A model generated the notes under the pieces. The model ran no database searches. It was not told the origin of the DNA and was given only the letters and a program-made list of their open reading frames with translations. Positions 26,954-37,175 of a stretch of 64,000 bases of DNA are shown piece by piece (the first letter of the stretch is position 1; the number at the start of each line of letters is the position of its first letter). Source of the DNA: Rhizobium sp. WSM4643 (lineage in GTDB: Bacteria > Pseudomonadota > Alphaproteobacteria > Rhizobiales > Rhizobiaceae); the NCBI RefSeq assembly GCF_025152745.1, contig NZ_CP104041.1:310001-374000 (forward strand), given 5' to 3'. Both the position numbers and the translations under genes were made by a program.

Positions 26954-28690
26954 GTGACCGCGAGGAAAACCTATGAGCAATTGCGGTCCGCCCGATGGAT
27001 GCTGCCGGACGATCAGCGCTCGTTCGGCCACCGGTCACGGACCATGCAGATGGGTTATGCACCCGAGGACTGGCAGGGAAAGCCGATCATTGCGGTGATC
27101 AACACCTGGTCCGATGCCCAGCCGTGCCACATGCATTTTCGTGAACGCGCCGAATGGGTGAAGCGCGGAATTCTTCAGTCGGGTGGATTCCCCATGGAAC
27201 TGCCGGCTCTTTCTCTTTCCGAAAACTTCGTCAAGCCGACCACAATGCTCTATCGCAATATGCTGGCGATGGAGACGGAGGAACTCCTGCGGAGCCATCC
27301 TATCGATGGCGCCGTTTTGATGGGTGGCTGCGACAAGACGACACCGGGCCTTGTCATGGGCGCGGTTAGCATGGGCCTTCCCTTCATTTTTCTCCCCGCC
27401 GGCCCGATGCTTCGCGGCAACTATGCCGGCAAGACGCTCGGCTCCGGTACCGACGGCTTCAAATACTGGGACGAGCGTCGCGCCGGTACGATCACCAAGG
27501 AGGAGTGGCAGGGCATCGAAGGCGGAATAGCCCGTAGCTACGGTCATTGCATGACCATGGGCACGGCATCGACGATGACGGCAATCGCCGAGGCTATGGG
27601 GTTGACGCTGCCGGGTGCTTCCTCGATCCCGGCAGCCGACGCCAACCACCAACGCATGTCGGCGGGCTGCGGCCGCCGCATCGTTGATATGGTGTGGGAG
27701 GATCTGACGCCGGATCAGATCATCACTCCCGCGGCCGTCGACAATGCAGTCACAGTCGCCATGGCGACCGGCTGCTCCACCAATGCGATCATTCACCTGA
27801 TCGCCATGGCGCGGCGCGCCGGCGTCCCGCTGGAGCTCGATGATCTCGATCGCATCGGTCGCACGACGCCGGTTCTCGCCAACATCCGGCCTTCTGGTTC
27901 GACCTACCTGATGGAGGACTTCTTTTATGCGGGTGGCCTGCGCGCCCTGATGAAGCAGCTCGGCGACAAGCTGGATCCTACTGCGATTACCGTTATGGGA
28001 AAACCCTTGGTGGACGGTCTCGACCAGGTGAAGATCTACAATGAAGATGTTATCCGGCCATTGTCGAACCCTGTCTATCACGAAGGTTCGCTAGCAGTGC
28101 TCAAGGGCAACCTGTGTCCCGACGGCGCGGTCATCAAACCGGCGGCCTGCGACCCAAAATTCCATCGCCATCGCGGTCGGGCGCTGGTTGCCGACAGCTA
28201 TGCGGAGATGAAGAAGATCATCGACGATCCCGATTATCCGCTGACGCCGGACACTGTGCTCGTTCTACGCAATGCCGGCCCCCAGGGTGGACCGGGCATG
28301 CCGGAATGGGGCATGATCCCAATGCCGAAGGCGCTGTTGAAGCTCGGCCTGCGCGACATGGTGCGTATCTCGGACGCCCGCATGTCCGGAACAAGTTTTG
28401 GCGCCTGCGTGCTGCACGTCGCACCGGAATCTTATGTTGGCGGGCCTCTGGCGCTGCTGAGAACGGGCGACATGGTCGAGCTCGATATCCCCGCACGCAG
28501 CCTCAATATGGTGGTTTCCGAAGAAGAATTGACGGCGCGCCGCGCCGCCTGGGTGGCACCCGCACGGCACTACGAGCGCGGTTATGGCTTTATGTTCTCC
28601 AGCCATATCGAGCAAGCCGACAAAGGCTGCGACTTTGATTTCCTGAAGACGGAATTCGGCGGCAAGACGTCGGAACCGGCCATCAACTGA
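26954..28690 (+). CDS. IlvD/Edd-family sugar-acid dehydratase
   Basis: The 578-residue protein belongs to the dihydroxy-acid/6-phosphogluconate dehydratase family. It has iron-sulfur ligands in SDAQPCHMH and MGGCDKTTPG, GCSTNAIIHL in the middle, and RISDARMSGTSFG plus the VGGPLALLRTGD region near the C terminus. It resembles rhizobial L-arabinonate/pentonate dehydratases more than IlvD, and should remove water from an aldonic acid to give a 2-keto-3-deoxy acid. The start is a GTG at 26954 behind GGTGGGG; a GTG four codons upstream is possible. The RraA-type gene downstream probably acts on the product. Confidence 0.82.
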   Translation: MTARKTYEQLRSARWMLPDDQRSFGHRSRTMQMGYAPEDWQGKPIIAVINTWSDAQPCHMHFRERAEWVKRGILQSGGFPMELPALSLSENFVKPTTMLYRNMLAMETEELLRSHPIDGAVLMGGCDKTTPGLVMGAVSMGLPFIFLPAGPMLRGNYAGKTLGSGTDGFKYWDERRAGTITKEEWQGIEGGIARSYGHCMTMGTASTMTAIAEAMGLTLPGASSIPAADANHQRMSAGCGRRIVDMVWEDLTPDQIITPAAVDNAVTVAMATGCSTNAIIHLIAMARRAGVPLELDDLDRIGRTTPVLANIRPSGSTYLMEDFFYAGGLRALMKQLGDKLDPTAITVMGKPLVDGLDQVKIYNEDVIRPLSNPVYHEGSLAVLKGNLCPDGAVIKPAACDPKFHRHRGRALVADSYAEMKKIIDDPDYPLTPDTVLVLRNAGPQGGPGMPEWGMIPMPKALLKLGLRDMVRISDARMSGTSFGACVLHVAPESYVGGPLALLRTGDMVELDIPARSLNMVVSEEELTARRAAWVAPARHYERGYGFMFSSHIEQADKGCDFDFLKTEFGGKTSEPAIN

Positions 28691-28811
28691 GGCACGACCT
28701 TTTTGACCGCGGTCAACGAACAATCCCCGCACGGCTAAGCTGGCTTCGCTGCCGGTCCCTTCAAGCTGGATTCGCAGCTTCTGCGTCCGAATTAAACGAG
28801 GAGAAGGAAAT

Positions 28812-29522
28812 ATGAACTCGGCAACCCGTGAAAAGCTGATGGGTGTCTCGGTCGCGACGCTCTGCTCGGCGCTTTATAAACGCGGCCTGAGAAACCAGGC
28901 GATCCAGGATGTTCGGCCGGTGCAGCCGAAGGGCCGCAATATGGTGGGGCCGGCCTTCACGCTGCGCTACATGCCGGCGCGCGAGGATCGCAATGCGATG
29001 AACGTCTTTCGAAACCCGAAACATCCGCAACGGCTTGCCATCGAGACTTGTCCGGAAGGCCATGTTCTGGTGATGGACAGCCGCAAGGATCCGCGCGCAG
29101 CGTCTGCCGGCGACATCCTGATTACTCGTCTGATGATGCGCGGTGGCGCCGGCGTCATTACGGATGGGGGCTTCCGGGATGCCATGACGATTGGCGGTCT
29201 CAATATTCCCGCCTATCACAATCGTCCCTCCAGCCCGACGAACCTGACGCTGCACGAGGCAATCGACATCAATGTGCCGATAGGCTGTGGCGATGTGGCG
29301 GTCTTCCCGGGCGACGTCATTGTGGGCGACGACGACAGCGTGATCGTCATCCCGGCCGAGATCGCCGACGAGATCGCCGACGAAGCGGTGGAGATGACCG
29401 CTTACGAGGATTTCGTCACCGAACGCGTCAAGCAAGGCCACACGATCATCGGCCTCTACCCGGCCACCGACGACAGGAATCTGACGCTCTTTGCCGAATG
29501 GCGGAAAGTGAATGGCCGCTAA
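28812..29522 (+). CDS. RraA-family lyase/aldolase-like protein
   Basis: The 236-residue protein has the RraA/demethylmenaquinone-methyltransferase-like fold with the diagnostic ITRLMMRGGAGVITDGGFRDAM segment (GG-x-V-x-D-G-x-x-R-D). This is the metal and oxo-acid binding site in HMG/CHA aldolases. An excellent GAGGAGAAGGAA site precedes the ATG. Placed 121 bases after a sugar-acid dehydratase, it likely cleaves or otherwise processes the 2-keto-3-deoxy acid made there. A role as an RNase E regulator is unlikely given the context. Confidence 0.8.
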   Translation: MNSATREKLMGVSVATLCSALYKRGLRNQAIQDVRPVQPKGRNMVGPAFTLRYMPAREDRNAMNVFRNPKHPQRLAIETCPEGHVLVMDSRKDPRAASAGDILITRLMMRGGAGVITDGGFRDAMTIGGLNIPAYHNRPSSPTNLTLHEAIDINVPIGCGDVAVFPGDVIVGDDDSVIVIPAEIADEIADEAVEMTAYEDFVTERVKQGHTIIGLYPATDDRNLTLFAEWRKVNGR

Positions 29523-29640
29523 TAGCGCATCGGCCCGAAATCGTAATCGATTTTCGGAAAGCACGATGCGAGGATTGAAAGAGTTGGAACGTCCTTTGTG
29601 CGTCCGAAAGGACGCACGGTGCTCTAAGGCGGCGCACCTG
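29523..29640 (+). repeat. Palindromic intergenic element with two hairpins
   Basis: Right after the RraA-family stop there are two stem-loops. The first has CGCATCG at 29526-29532 pairing with CGATGCG at 29564-29570, with an inner CGAAATCG/CGATTTTCG stem. The second is a perfect GTGCGTCC-GAAA-GGACGCAC hairpin at 29598-29617. It has the look of a rhizobial intergenic repeat and may also act as a terminator, though there is no long T run. Only one copy was seen here, so repeat status is from memory. The remaining bases up to the ligase gene (29641-29901) hold nothing I recognise. Confidence 0.5.
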
Positions 29641-29901
29641 AGAGCCATTCCTCGTCGAAACCTCGTGTCAGTTACCATCAGAAGCCAGCATGCCGGCCGG
29701 GCTTGGAAGAGGAAGCCTGCCACGCATCCGCCCCGGCAGTGCGCCACGCGGCCATCTAGAGTATCAATGATGACCTCGCCTCCGATGAGGCGAGGTCTTG
29801 CCGAAGCGCGCGTTTTCCCGATTAGCGCCGGGATAAGACTGTAATGGAACTTCCAGCCCTCGGCCGGCATTTCGCTGTCGGGGTTGCTTTGGGGAACGAC
29901 C

Positions 29902-32547
29902 ATGGCCAGTGACAAACTATCGACCTATCGATCGAAGCGCGATTTCCAAAAGACGGCCGAGCCGAGCGGTGAAAAACGCCTCGCGCGCGGCAGCCGTCGT
30001 CGCTTCGTCATCCAGAAACATGACGCCACCCGACTGCACTACGATCTGAGGCTCGAGCTGGACGGCGTCTTCAAGTCGTGGGCTGTCACGAAAGGCCCAT
30101 CGCTCGATCCGCACGACAAGCGGCTGGCCGTCGAGGTGGAGGATCACCCGCTGGACTATGGTGATTTCGAAGGCACGATTCCGAAAGGCCAGTATGGCGG
30201 CGGCACGGTGATGCTTTGGGATCGGGGCTATTGGGAACCGGAAGGAAAGAAGAGCCCGGAGCAGGCGCTGGCAAAAGGCGACTTCAAGTTCACCTTGGAA
30301 GGCAAACGCCTGCACGGCAGCTTTGTGCTGGTACGGATGCGCAACGATCGCGACCGTGGCAAGCGCACCAACTGGCTGCTGATCAAACACCACGACGAGT
30401 TTTCGGTCGAGGAGAATGGCGAAGCGATCCTTGAGGAAAACGACACCTCCGTTGCCTCCGGCCGAACCATGGAAATGATTGCCGCCGGCAAGGGACGAAG
30501 GCCCAAGCCTTTCATGGTCGCGGATGGCGATGTTCAGGCCGATGCCGTCTGGGACAGCAACCGCGGACTGGCTGCCGAACAGCGAAAAGAGGACGCCAGA
30601 GGCGGTCGGAAATCGAAACCGATCACAAAGGTCGATCTGCCGGATTTCATTGCGCCGCAGCTCTGCCAGACCCTGGAGCGCCCTCCGGCTGGCACCGGCT
30701 GGATTCACGAGATCAAGTTCGACGGCTACCGGATCCAGATGCGCGTGCTGGATGGTGAAGTGACGCTGAAGACCAGGAAAGGGCTCGACTGGACGGCCAA
30801 ATATCCCGAGATCGCCGAGGCGGCATCGGCACTGCCCGATGCGATCATCGACGGCGAGATCTGCGCCCTCGGCGACAATGGCGTACCGGATTTCGCAGCC
30901 CTGCAGGCGGCCCTATCGGAAGGCAAGACCGGCGCGCTCGTCTATTTCGCCTTCGATCTTCTTTACGAGGGAGGGGAAGATTTGCGATCTCTGCCTCTCG
31001 TCGAGCGCAAGGCGCGGCTTCAAAGCCTTCTGTCCGACGCCGGCAGCGATCCGCGCATCCGTTTCGTCGAGCATTTCGAGACCGGCGGCGATGCAGTTCT
31101 CCGGTCTGCCTGCAAGCTCTCGCTGGAAGGCATCATCTCCAAACAAGGGGATGCACCCTATCAATCCGGCCGTACCGAAAGCTGGGCGAAGTCGAAATGC
31201 CGTGCCGGCCATGAGGTGGTAATCGGCGCCTATGCCAAGACCAACGGGAAATTCCGATCCCTGCTGGTCGGCGTCTATCACGGCGACCACTTCGTCTATG
31301 TCGGCCGCGTCGGCACCGGATATGGCGCAAAGAAAGTGGAAATGCTGCTGCCGAAGTTGAAGGCGCTCGAGACGGCGAAATCGCCTTTCACCGGCGTCGG
31401 CGCACCGAGAAAGGAGGCCGAGGTCACTTGGCTGAAGCCCGAGCTCGTGGCGGAAATCGAATTTGCAGGCTGGACCGCCGACGGCATTGTCCGGCAGGCG
31501 GCCTTCAAGGGATTGCGGGAAGACAAGCCGGCGAAAGAGGTCAAGGCTGAACGGCCGGCGAAGCCCGCACAAATTGACGTGCCGCAGCCGGCGGCGCAGG
31601 CGAAGGCTAGGCCCGTCCGCCGAAAAAGCGCCAAGGCCGAGGTCATGGGGGTGCTGATTTCAAACCCGGACAAGCCGCTATGGCCGAATGCCAATGACGG
31701 CGGACCCGTCACCAAGGAAGAGCTGGCCCGCTACTACGAAGCCGTCGGTTCCTGGCTGATCGAGCACATCAAGGGACGCCCATGTTCGGTTATCCGCGCA
31801 CCCGACGGGATCGGCGGCGAGCAATTTTTCCAGCGCCATGCGATGCCCGGCACCTCGAACCTTCTCGAACTGGTCAAGGTCTTTGGCGACAAAAAGCCTT
31901 ATCTGCAGATCGACCGTGTCGAAGGCTTGGCTGCCGTCGCACAGATCGGCGCCGTCGAGCTGCATCCCTGGAATTGCGAACCGCATCAGCCTGAGGTGCC
32001 GGGTCGGCTCGTCTTCGACCTCGACCCAGGTCCGGACGTGCCCTTCTCCGCGGTCGTTTCGGCAGCCCGCGAAATGCGCGACCGTCTCGATGCGCTGGGC
32101 CTCATCAGCTTTTGCAAGACGACCGGCGGCAAGGGTCTGCACGTTGTCACTCCGCTTGCGGTCAACAAGCGCAAGCCGCTTTCCTGGGCCGAAGCGAAGG
32201 GTTTCGCCCACGATGTGTGCCAGCAGATGGCGCGCGACAATCCCGATCTCTATCTGATCAAAATGACGAAGAGCCTCAGGGACGGCCGGATCTTCCTCGA
32301 CTATCTGCGCAACGACCGGATGGCGACGGCGGTGGCGCCTTTGTCACCGCGCGCCCGCCCGGGTGCCACCATCTCGATGCCACTGACCTGGACCCAGGTC
32401 AAATCGGACCTGGACCCGAAGCGCTTCACCATCCGCACCGTTCCGGCCCTGCTGTCGAAGTCCTCTGCCTGGGAAGATTACGGCGATGGCAAGCGTCCAC
32501 TGGAACAGGCAATCAAGCGCCTCGGCAGAATCTCCAAAGCCGCTTGA
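29902..32547 (+). CDS. ligD: ATP-dependent DNA ligase D (non-homologous end joining)
   Basis: The 881-residue protein has the three LigD modules. The 3'-phosphoesterase comes first ([36 protein letters not shown], residues about 35-190). The central ligase has the adenylation lysine in [11 protein letters not shown] (about K272). The C-terminal primase-polymerase (residues about 585-870) has its DxD metal motif in VFDLDPGPD (about D706, D708). Order PE-LIG-POL is common in Rhizobiales. It acts with Ku at double-strand breaks, but no ku gene is in the window. The start at 29902 (MASDKLS) fits the family; a start six codons upstream is less likely. Confidence 0.93.
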   Translation: MASDKLSTYRSKRDFQKTAEPSGEKRLARGSRRRFVIQKHDATRLHYDLRLELDGVFKSWAVTKGPSLDPHDKRLAVEVEDHPLDYGDFEGTIPKGQYGGGTVMLWDRGYWEPEGKKSPEQALAKGDFKFTLEGKRLHGSFVLVRMRNDRDRGKRTNWLLIKHHDEFSVEENGEAILEENDTSVASGRTMEMIAAGKGRRPKPFMVADGDVQADAVWDSNRGLAAEQRKEDARGGRKSKPITKVDLPDFIAPQLCQTLERPPAGTGWIHEIKFDGYRIQMRVLDGEVTLKTRKGLDWTAKYPEIAEAASALPDAIIDGEICALGDNGVPDFAALQAALSEGKTGALVYFAFDLLYEGGEDLRSLPLVERKARLQSLLSDAGSDPRIRFVEHFETGGDAVLRSACKLSLEGIISKQGDAPYQSGRTESWAKSKCRAGHEVVIGAYAKTNGKFRSLLVGVYHGDHFVYVGRVGTGYGAKKVEMLLPKLKALETAKSPFTGVGAPRKEAEVTWLKPELVAEIEFAGWTADGIVRQAAFKGLREDKPAKEVKAERPAKPAQIDVPQPAAQAKARPVRRKSAKAEVMGVLISNPDKPLWPNANDGGPVTKEELARYYEAVGSWLIEHIKGRPCSVIRAPDGIGGEQFFQRHAMPGTSNLLELVKVFGDKKPYLQIDRVEGLAAVAQIGAVELHPWNCEPHQPEVPGRLVFDLDPGPDVPFSAVVSAAREMRDRLDALGLISFCKTTGGKGLHVVTPLAVNKRKPLSWAEAKGFAHDVCQQMARDNPDLYLIKMTKSLRDGRIFLDYLRNDRMATAVAPLSPRARPGATISMPLTWTQVKSDLDPKRFTIRTVPALLSKSSAWEDYGDGKRPLEQAIKRLGRISKAA

Positions 32548-32593
32548 ACTCGGCGCTGATGATATCGATTGACCAGGTTGCGGACATGAAGCG

Positions 32594-32647
32594 TTGACAA
32601 CCTTCGTAAGCTCGGTTCTACTGGTCCACTAACCGGACCAGTAGAAC
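32594..32647 (+). promoter_or_regulatory. Promoter with overlapping GntR operator palindrome
   Basis: TTGACA at 32594-32599 is followed after 17 bases by TCTACT at 32617-32622, a plausible sigma-70 promoter. Overlapping the -10 is a perfect palindrome with 13-base arms: GTTCTACTGGTCC at 32615-32627 and GGACCAGTAGAAC at 32635-32647, with a 7-base spacer. The inner TGGTCC...GGACCA resembles FadR/GntR operators. Binding there would block polymerase, giving autoregulation of the downstream GntR gene and operon. Confidence 0.75.
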
Positions 32648-32669
32648 TATGGGCGAGGAGGGGAAAGCA

Positions 32670-33398
32670 ATGGATGTTCGAGCGATGCTCGAAGACGACG
32701 TTGCGACGCTCGGCGGGGCGCCGAAGACCTCGATGAAAGACTTCGTCGTCCAGAAGATCACAACATTCATTGCAACCGGTATTCTCAAGGTGGGCGATCC
32801 GCTGCCAGGCGAACGCGAACTGGCTTCCGCGCTTTCGGTCAGCCGCGAGACAGTGCGTGGCGCGATCCTCATCCTTTCCACCCACGGCATCCTCTCGGTC
32901 GCGCAAGGGATGCGAACCGTGGTGGCATCCGTGGACGTCGGCGAACTGGCTGTTCAAGCGGCGCGTTATCGCGACATTGCAGCCTACAATCTCGATGATG
33001 TTCATGAGGCGCGGCTTCTAATCGAAGCACGAGTAGCAAGGGCGGCAGCCGTCAAGATCGAGCCTTCAACGCTCGATTATCTTCGCAATTCGATCGCAGC
33101 ACAGGAGGCCACGTGTGACGATCCTGTCCGTTTTCTAATATGTGACCGGGAATTTCACACGGCCATCTACCGTTCCAGCGGCAACGCGGTGCTGGCTGAT
33201 GTGGCCGCCGACCTTTATTCCTATCTCCTGAGCCACCGAAAGCGCGTCGTTTCGCAGTCCGGGAGTATCGCCTCGAGCATCGCCGACCACCGGATGATCC
33301 TCGCCGGCCTGGAAACGCGGGACCCGGAGGCCGCAGCTGCGGCCTTCGCAATCCACGAAACCCGCATTTATACGACGACCAAGTTACTCTTCTCGTAG
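32670..33398 (+). CDS. GntR-family (FadR subfamily) regulator
   Basis: The 242-residue protein has a winged helix (VVQKITTFIATGILKVGDPLPGERELASALSVSRETVRGAILILSTHGIL) and an FCD effector domain (DVHEARLLIEARVARAAA ... REFHTAIYRSSGNAVL ... DHRMILAGLETRDPEAA). The ATG at 32670 is chosen because GAGGAGGGG lies 6 bases upstream; an earlier in-frame ATG at 32649 abuts the operator palindrome. It is the first gene of an apparent operon with a dehydrogenase and an ABC importer and is likely their repressor. Confidence 0.88.
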   Translation: MDVRAMLEDDVATLGGAPKTSMKDFVVQKITTFIATGILKVGDPLPGERELASALSVSRETVRGAILILSTHGILSVAQGMRTVVASVDVGELAVQAARYRDIAAYNLDDVHEARLLIEARVARAAAVKIEPSTLDYLRNSIAAQEATCDDPVRFLICDREFHTAIYRSSGNAVLADVAADLYSYLLSHRKRVVSQSGSIASSIADHRMILAGLETRDPEAAAAAFAIHETRIYTTTKLLFS

Positions 33399-33417
33399 TT
33401 CGCAGGGAGGCGACACG

Positions 33418-34404
33418 ATGCATATTCTCATTGTCGGGGCGGGAGGAATGATCGGCCGGAAGCTCGCTGCCACGCTGGGGCGCAGTGGCTCCCTCGGCGG
33501 CGACACAATCACGCGCATAACGCTGGTGGATATCGCGCCTCCACCGATACCCACGGGTGTCGTTGCGCCGGTGGAAGCTCTGGCCGCCGATATTTCCGAA
33601 AGCGGCGCAGCGGAAGCCCTGGCGGCTTGCCGTGCCGACGTCATCTTCCATCTCGCCGCGATCGTTTCCGGCGAAGCCGAGCGCAATTTCGAACTCGGCT
33701 ACCGGGTCAATCTCGACGGCACGCGATTGCTGTTGGAAGCGATCCGCCGGGAAGGAAGCCGCCAATCCTATGTTCCCCGGTTCGTATTCTCCTCGTCGAT
33801 CGCGGTCTATGGCTCGCCGTTTCCCGATCCCATTCCCGACGATTACGTGCTCGCACCTCTCACCAGCTACGGAGTCCAGAAGGCGATTTCCGAGCTTCTG
33901 CTTGCCGACTATTCGCGGCGCGGCTTTATCGACGGCGTCGGAATTCGGTTGCCGACGATCGTAATACGCCCCGGTGCGCCAAACGCCGCCGCATCGGGCT
34001 TCTTTTCCGGAATCCTGCGTGAACCGCTTGCAGGCCAGCGGGCTGTTCTTCCGGTCGAGGAAACGGTCAAGCACTGGCTGGCAAGCCCGCGGTCCGCCAT
34101 CAAGTTCCTGATCCATGCTGCCACGCTCGACACCGCGGCGCTGGGTGTCCGGCGCACGCTTACCATGCCGGGCGTCGCCGCCACTGTTGCCGACCAGATT
34201 GCCGCCTTAAGCCGTGCTGCCGGTCCCGAGGCAGCGGACTTGATCGATCGCCGCCGCGACGAGGTCATTGAAGGGATCGTTGCCGGATGGCCAAAGTCCT
34301 TTGCGCCTGAACGCGCGGTGCAACTGGGTTTCGTCGCCGAAAACACGGTGGATGAGTTGATCGAGGTCTACCTCGCCGAAGACGCTCCGGGTGCGTCCGG
34401 ATGA
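33418..34404 (+). CDS. NAD-dependent epimerase/dehydrogenase, DenD-like
   Basis: The 328-residue extended-SDR protein has the dinucleotide motif GAGGMIG at the N terminus, FHLAAIVSGEAERNFELGYRVN, catalytic Ser in VFSSSIAVYG and YxxxK in TSYGVQK. The pattern, including the AIVSGEAE stretch, matches D-erythronate 2-dehydrogenase (DenD) relatives rather than UDP-sugar epimerases. It starts 19 bases after the GntR stop. Together with the downstream importer this suggests uptake and oxidation of a C4 (or related) sugar acid. Exact substrate is an inference. Confidence 0.7.
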   Translation: MHILIVGAGGMIGRKLAATLGRSGSLGGDTITRITLVDIAPPPIPTGVVAPVEALAADISESGAAEALAACRADVIFHLAAIVSGEAERNFELGYRVNLDGTRLLLEAIRREGSRQSYVPRFVFSSSIAVYGSPFPDPIPDDYVLAPLTSYGVQKAISELLLADYSRRGFIDGVGIRLPTIVIRPGAPNAAASGFFSGILREPLAGQRAVLPVEETVKHWLASPRSAIKFLIHAATLDTAALGVRRTLTMPGVAATVADQIAALSRAAGPEAADLIDRRRDEVIEGIVAGWPKSFAPERAVQLGFVAENTVDELIEVYLAEDAPGASG

Positions 34405-34456
34405 GATTGAGCGGGGCTAAAACCGCCCCATAGGAGGAGAGTACCGCCCGGGCACA

Positions 34457-34470
34457 CCCGCATATGCGGG
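34457..34470. promoter_or_regulatory. Perfect palindrome ahead of the ABC ATPase gene
   Basis: CCCGCATATGCGGG, a perfect 14-base palindrome, lies in the 166-base gap between the DenD-like gene and the ATPase gene, near a GGGGC/GCCCC stem. It could be an operator, an attenuating hairpin or an mRNA processing site. It does not match the GntR palindrome at 32615. Confidence 0.3.
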
Positions 34471-34570
34471 ACTGCAGCGGCTGAGGGCCTTGAGAAGATG
34501 AGGCCGTCGGCAAGATATACGAAAATACGAAGACATAGCATGTAGCGCTCAATTTCTGGGAGGAGTGGGT

Positions 34571-35638
<1,068 letters not shown>

Positions 35639-35785
35639 CGCCGTCCGGCGGCTGCGAGGGGCGGAGGAGCCCCGTCGCCCGCAGGCCGGCAGCACCCCGT
35701 TTCAGGGATGCAAGGACCGTCGTTCACCAAGCGGGAGGTGAATGCCGGAGAGTTCGCACCCGCTGTTTTGAAGAGGAGGAGTACC

Positions 35786-37090
35786 ATGAGGATTAAGAGA
35801 CGTGACTTTCTTGCCGCCTCGGCTGCCGTCGCCGGCGCCGCCGGCATCGGCATCCGGCCGACCTTCGCGCAGGCCGAACCGACCTACACACCGGAAAGCG
35901 GTGCTAGCCTGCGGCTGCTGCGCTGGACGCCCTTCGTCAAGGGCGACGAGGAGGCCTGGCTGGCAAACACCAAGAAGTTCACAGAAGCGACCGGCGTCCA
36001 GGTGCGCATCGACAAGGAAAGCTGGGAAGATATCCGCCCAAAGGCGGCCGTCGCGGCCAATGTCGGCTCCGGCCCGGACCTCATCATGTGCTGGTTCGAC
36101 GACGCTCACCAGTATCCCGACAAGCTGGTCGACCTGACCGAGCTCGCCAACTATCTCGGCAACAAGTATGGCGGTTGGTATGATGGCCTGAAGGGCTATG
36201 CCGCGCGCGGCGACACCTTCATCGCCATGCCGCTGACCGCAATCGGCAATGCGGTGGTCTATCGCGACACTCACGTGAAGGCGGCCGGCTTCAGCGAATT
36301 CCCGAAGGATACGGCAGGCTTCCTCGAACTTTGCAAGGCGATGAAAGCCAAGGGCACGCCGGCCGGCTTCCCACACGGCAAAGCCGTCGGCGACGGCAAT
36401 AACTACGCCCACTGGCTGCTCTGGAGCCATGGCGGCAAGATGGTCGACGAGGGTAGCAAGGTAACGATCAACAGCCCGGAAACGCTGGCTTCGATCAACT
36501 ACGCCAAAGAGCTCTATGCCACCTTCATTCCGGGCACGGAAAGCTGGCAGGACGTCAACAACAACCGCGCCTTCCTCGCAGGCCAGGTGTCGCTGATCGC
36601 CAACGGCGTCTCGGTTTATTACACCGCCAAGAACGACCCGAAACTCGCCGAGATTGCCAAGGACATCCGCACGACGAATTTCCCGATCGGTCCGGTCGGT
36701 CAGAACGCCGAGCTTTTCCAGACGAGCTCGCTGCTTCTCTTCAAACACACCAAATATCCGGAAGCGGCGAAGGCCTACATCAAGTTCATGATGGAAGCCG
36801 ACCAGATGAATGCCTGGATCCAGGGTTCCAGCGCCTATTGCTGCCAGCCGCTCAAGGCTTTCGCCAACAACCCGATCTGGACATCCGATCCAGTCCATGC
36901 GCCTTACGCGCGTGCCTCGGAAAAACTGCGTCCGAACGGCTATGCCGGACCCCTCGGCTATGCCTCGGCAGCGACCATGGCCGACTACGTCCTGGTCGAC
37001 ATGTATGCGGCCGCCGTCACCGGCCAGATGTCGCCCGAAGATGCGATGAAGGAAGCTGAACGGCGGGCAAACCGCTATTATCGCGTCTGA
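35786..37090 (+). CDS. Extracellular sugar-binding protein with Tat-like signal
   Basis: The 434-residue protein begins MRIKRRDFLAASAAVAGAAGIG, a twin-arginine signal (RRDFL), after a GAGGAGG ribosome-binding site. The mature part is a family-1 solute-binding protein (FTEATGVQVRIDKESWEDIRPKAAVAANVGSGPDL ... WLLWSHGGKMVDEG ... NNNRAFLAGQVSLIANG). It should bind a sugar or sugar-acid-like ligand in the periplasm for the two permeases downstream. Export in folded form via Tat is predicted from the motif only. Confidence 0.87.
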   Translation: MRIKRRDFLAASAAVAGAAGIGIRPTFAQAEPTYTPESGASLRLLRWTPFVKGDEEAWLANTKKFTEATGVQVRIDKESWEDIRPKAAVAANVGSGPDLIMCWFDDAHQYPDKLVDLTELANYLGNKYGGWYDGLKGYAARGDTFIAMPLTAIGNAVVYRDTHVKAAGFSEFPKDTAGFLELCKAMKAKGTPAGFPHGKAVGDGNNYAHWLLWSHGGKMVDEGSKVTINSPETLASINYAKELYATFIPGTESWQDVNNNRAFLAGQVSLIANGVSVYYTAKNDPKLAEIAKDIRTTNFPIGPVGQNAELFQTSSLLLFKHTKYPEAAKAYIKFMMEADQMNAWIQGSSAYCCQPLKAFANNPIWTSDPVHAPYARASEKLRPNGYAGPLGYASAATMADYVLVDMYAAAVTGQMSPEDAMKEAERRANRYYRV

Positions 37091-37175
37091 GCCGAGCTTC
37101 AAAGCAAAGTGGCATGCCGGCTTCGGCATGCCGCGAAATCCTCTGGGAGTTCAAGTGCAATCTGGGAGATAGGCA

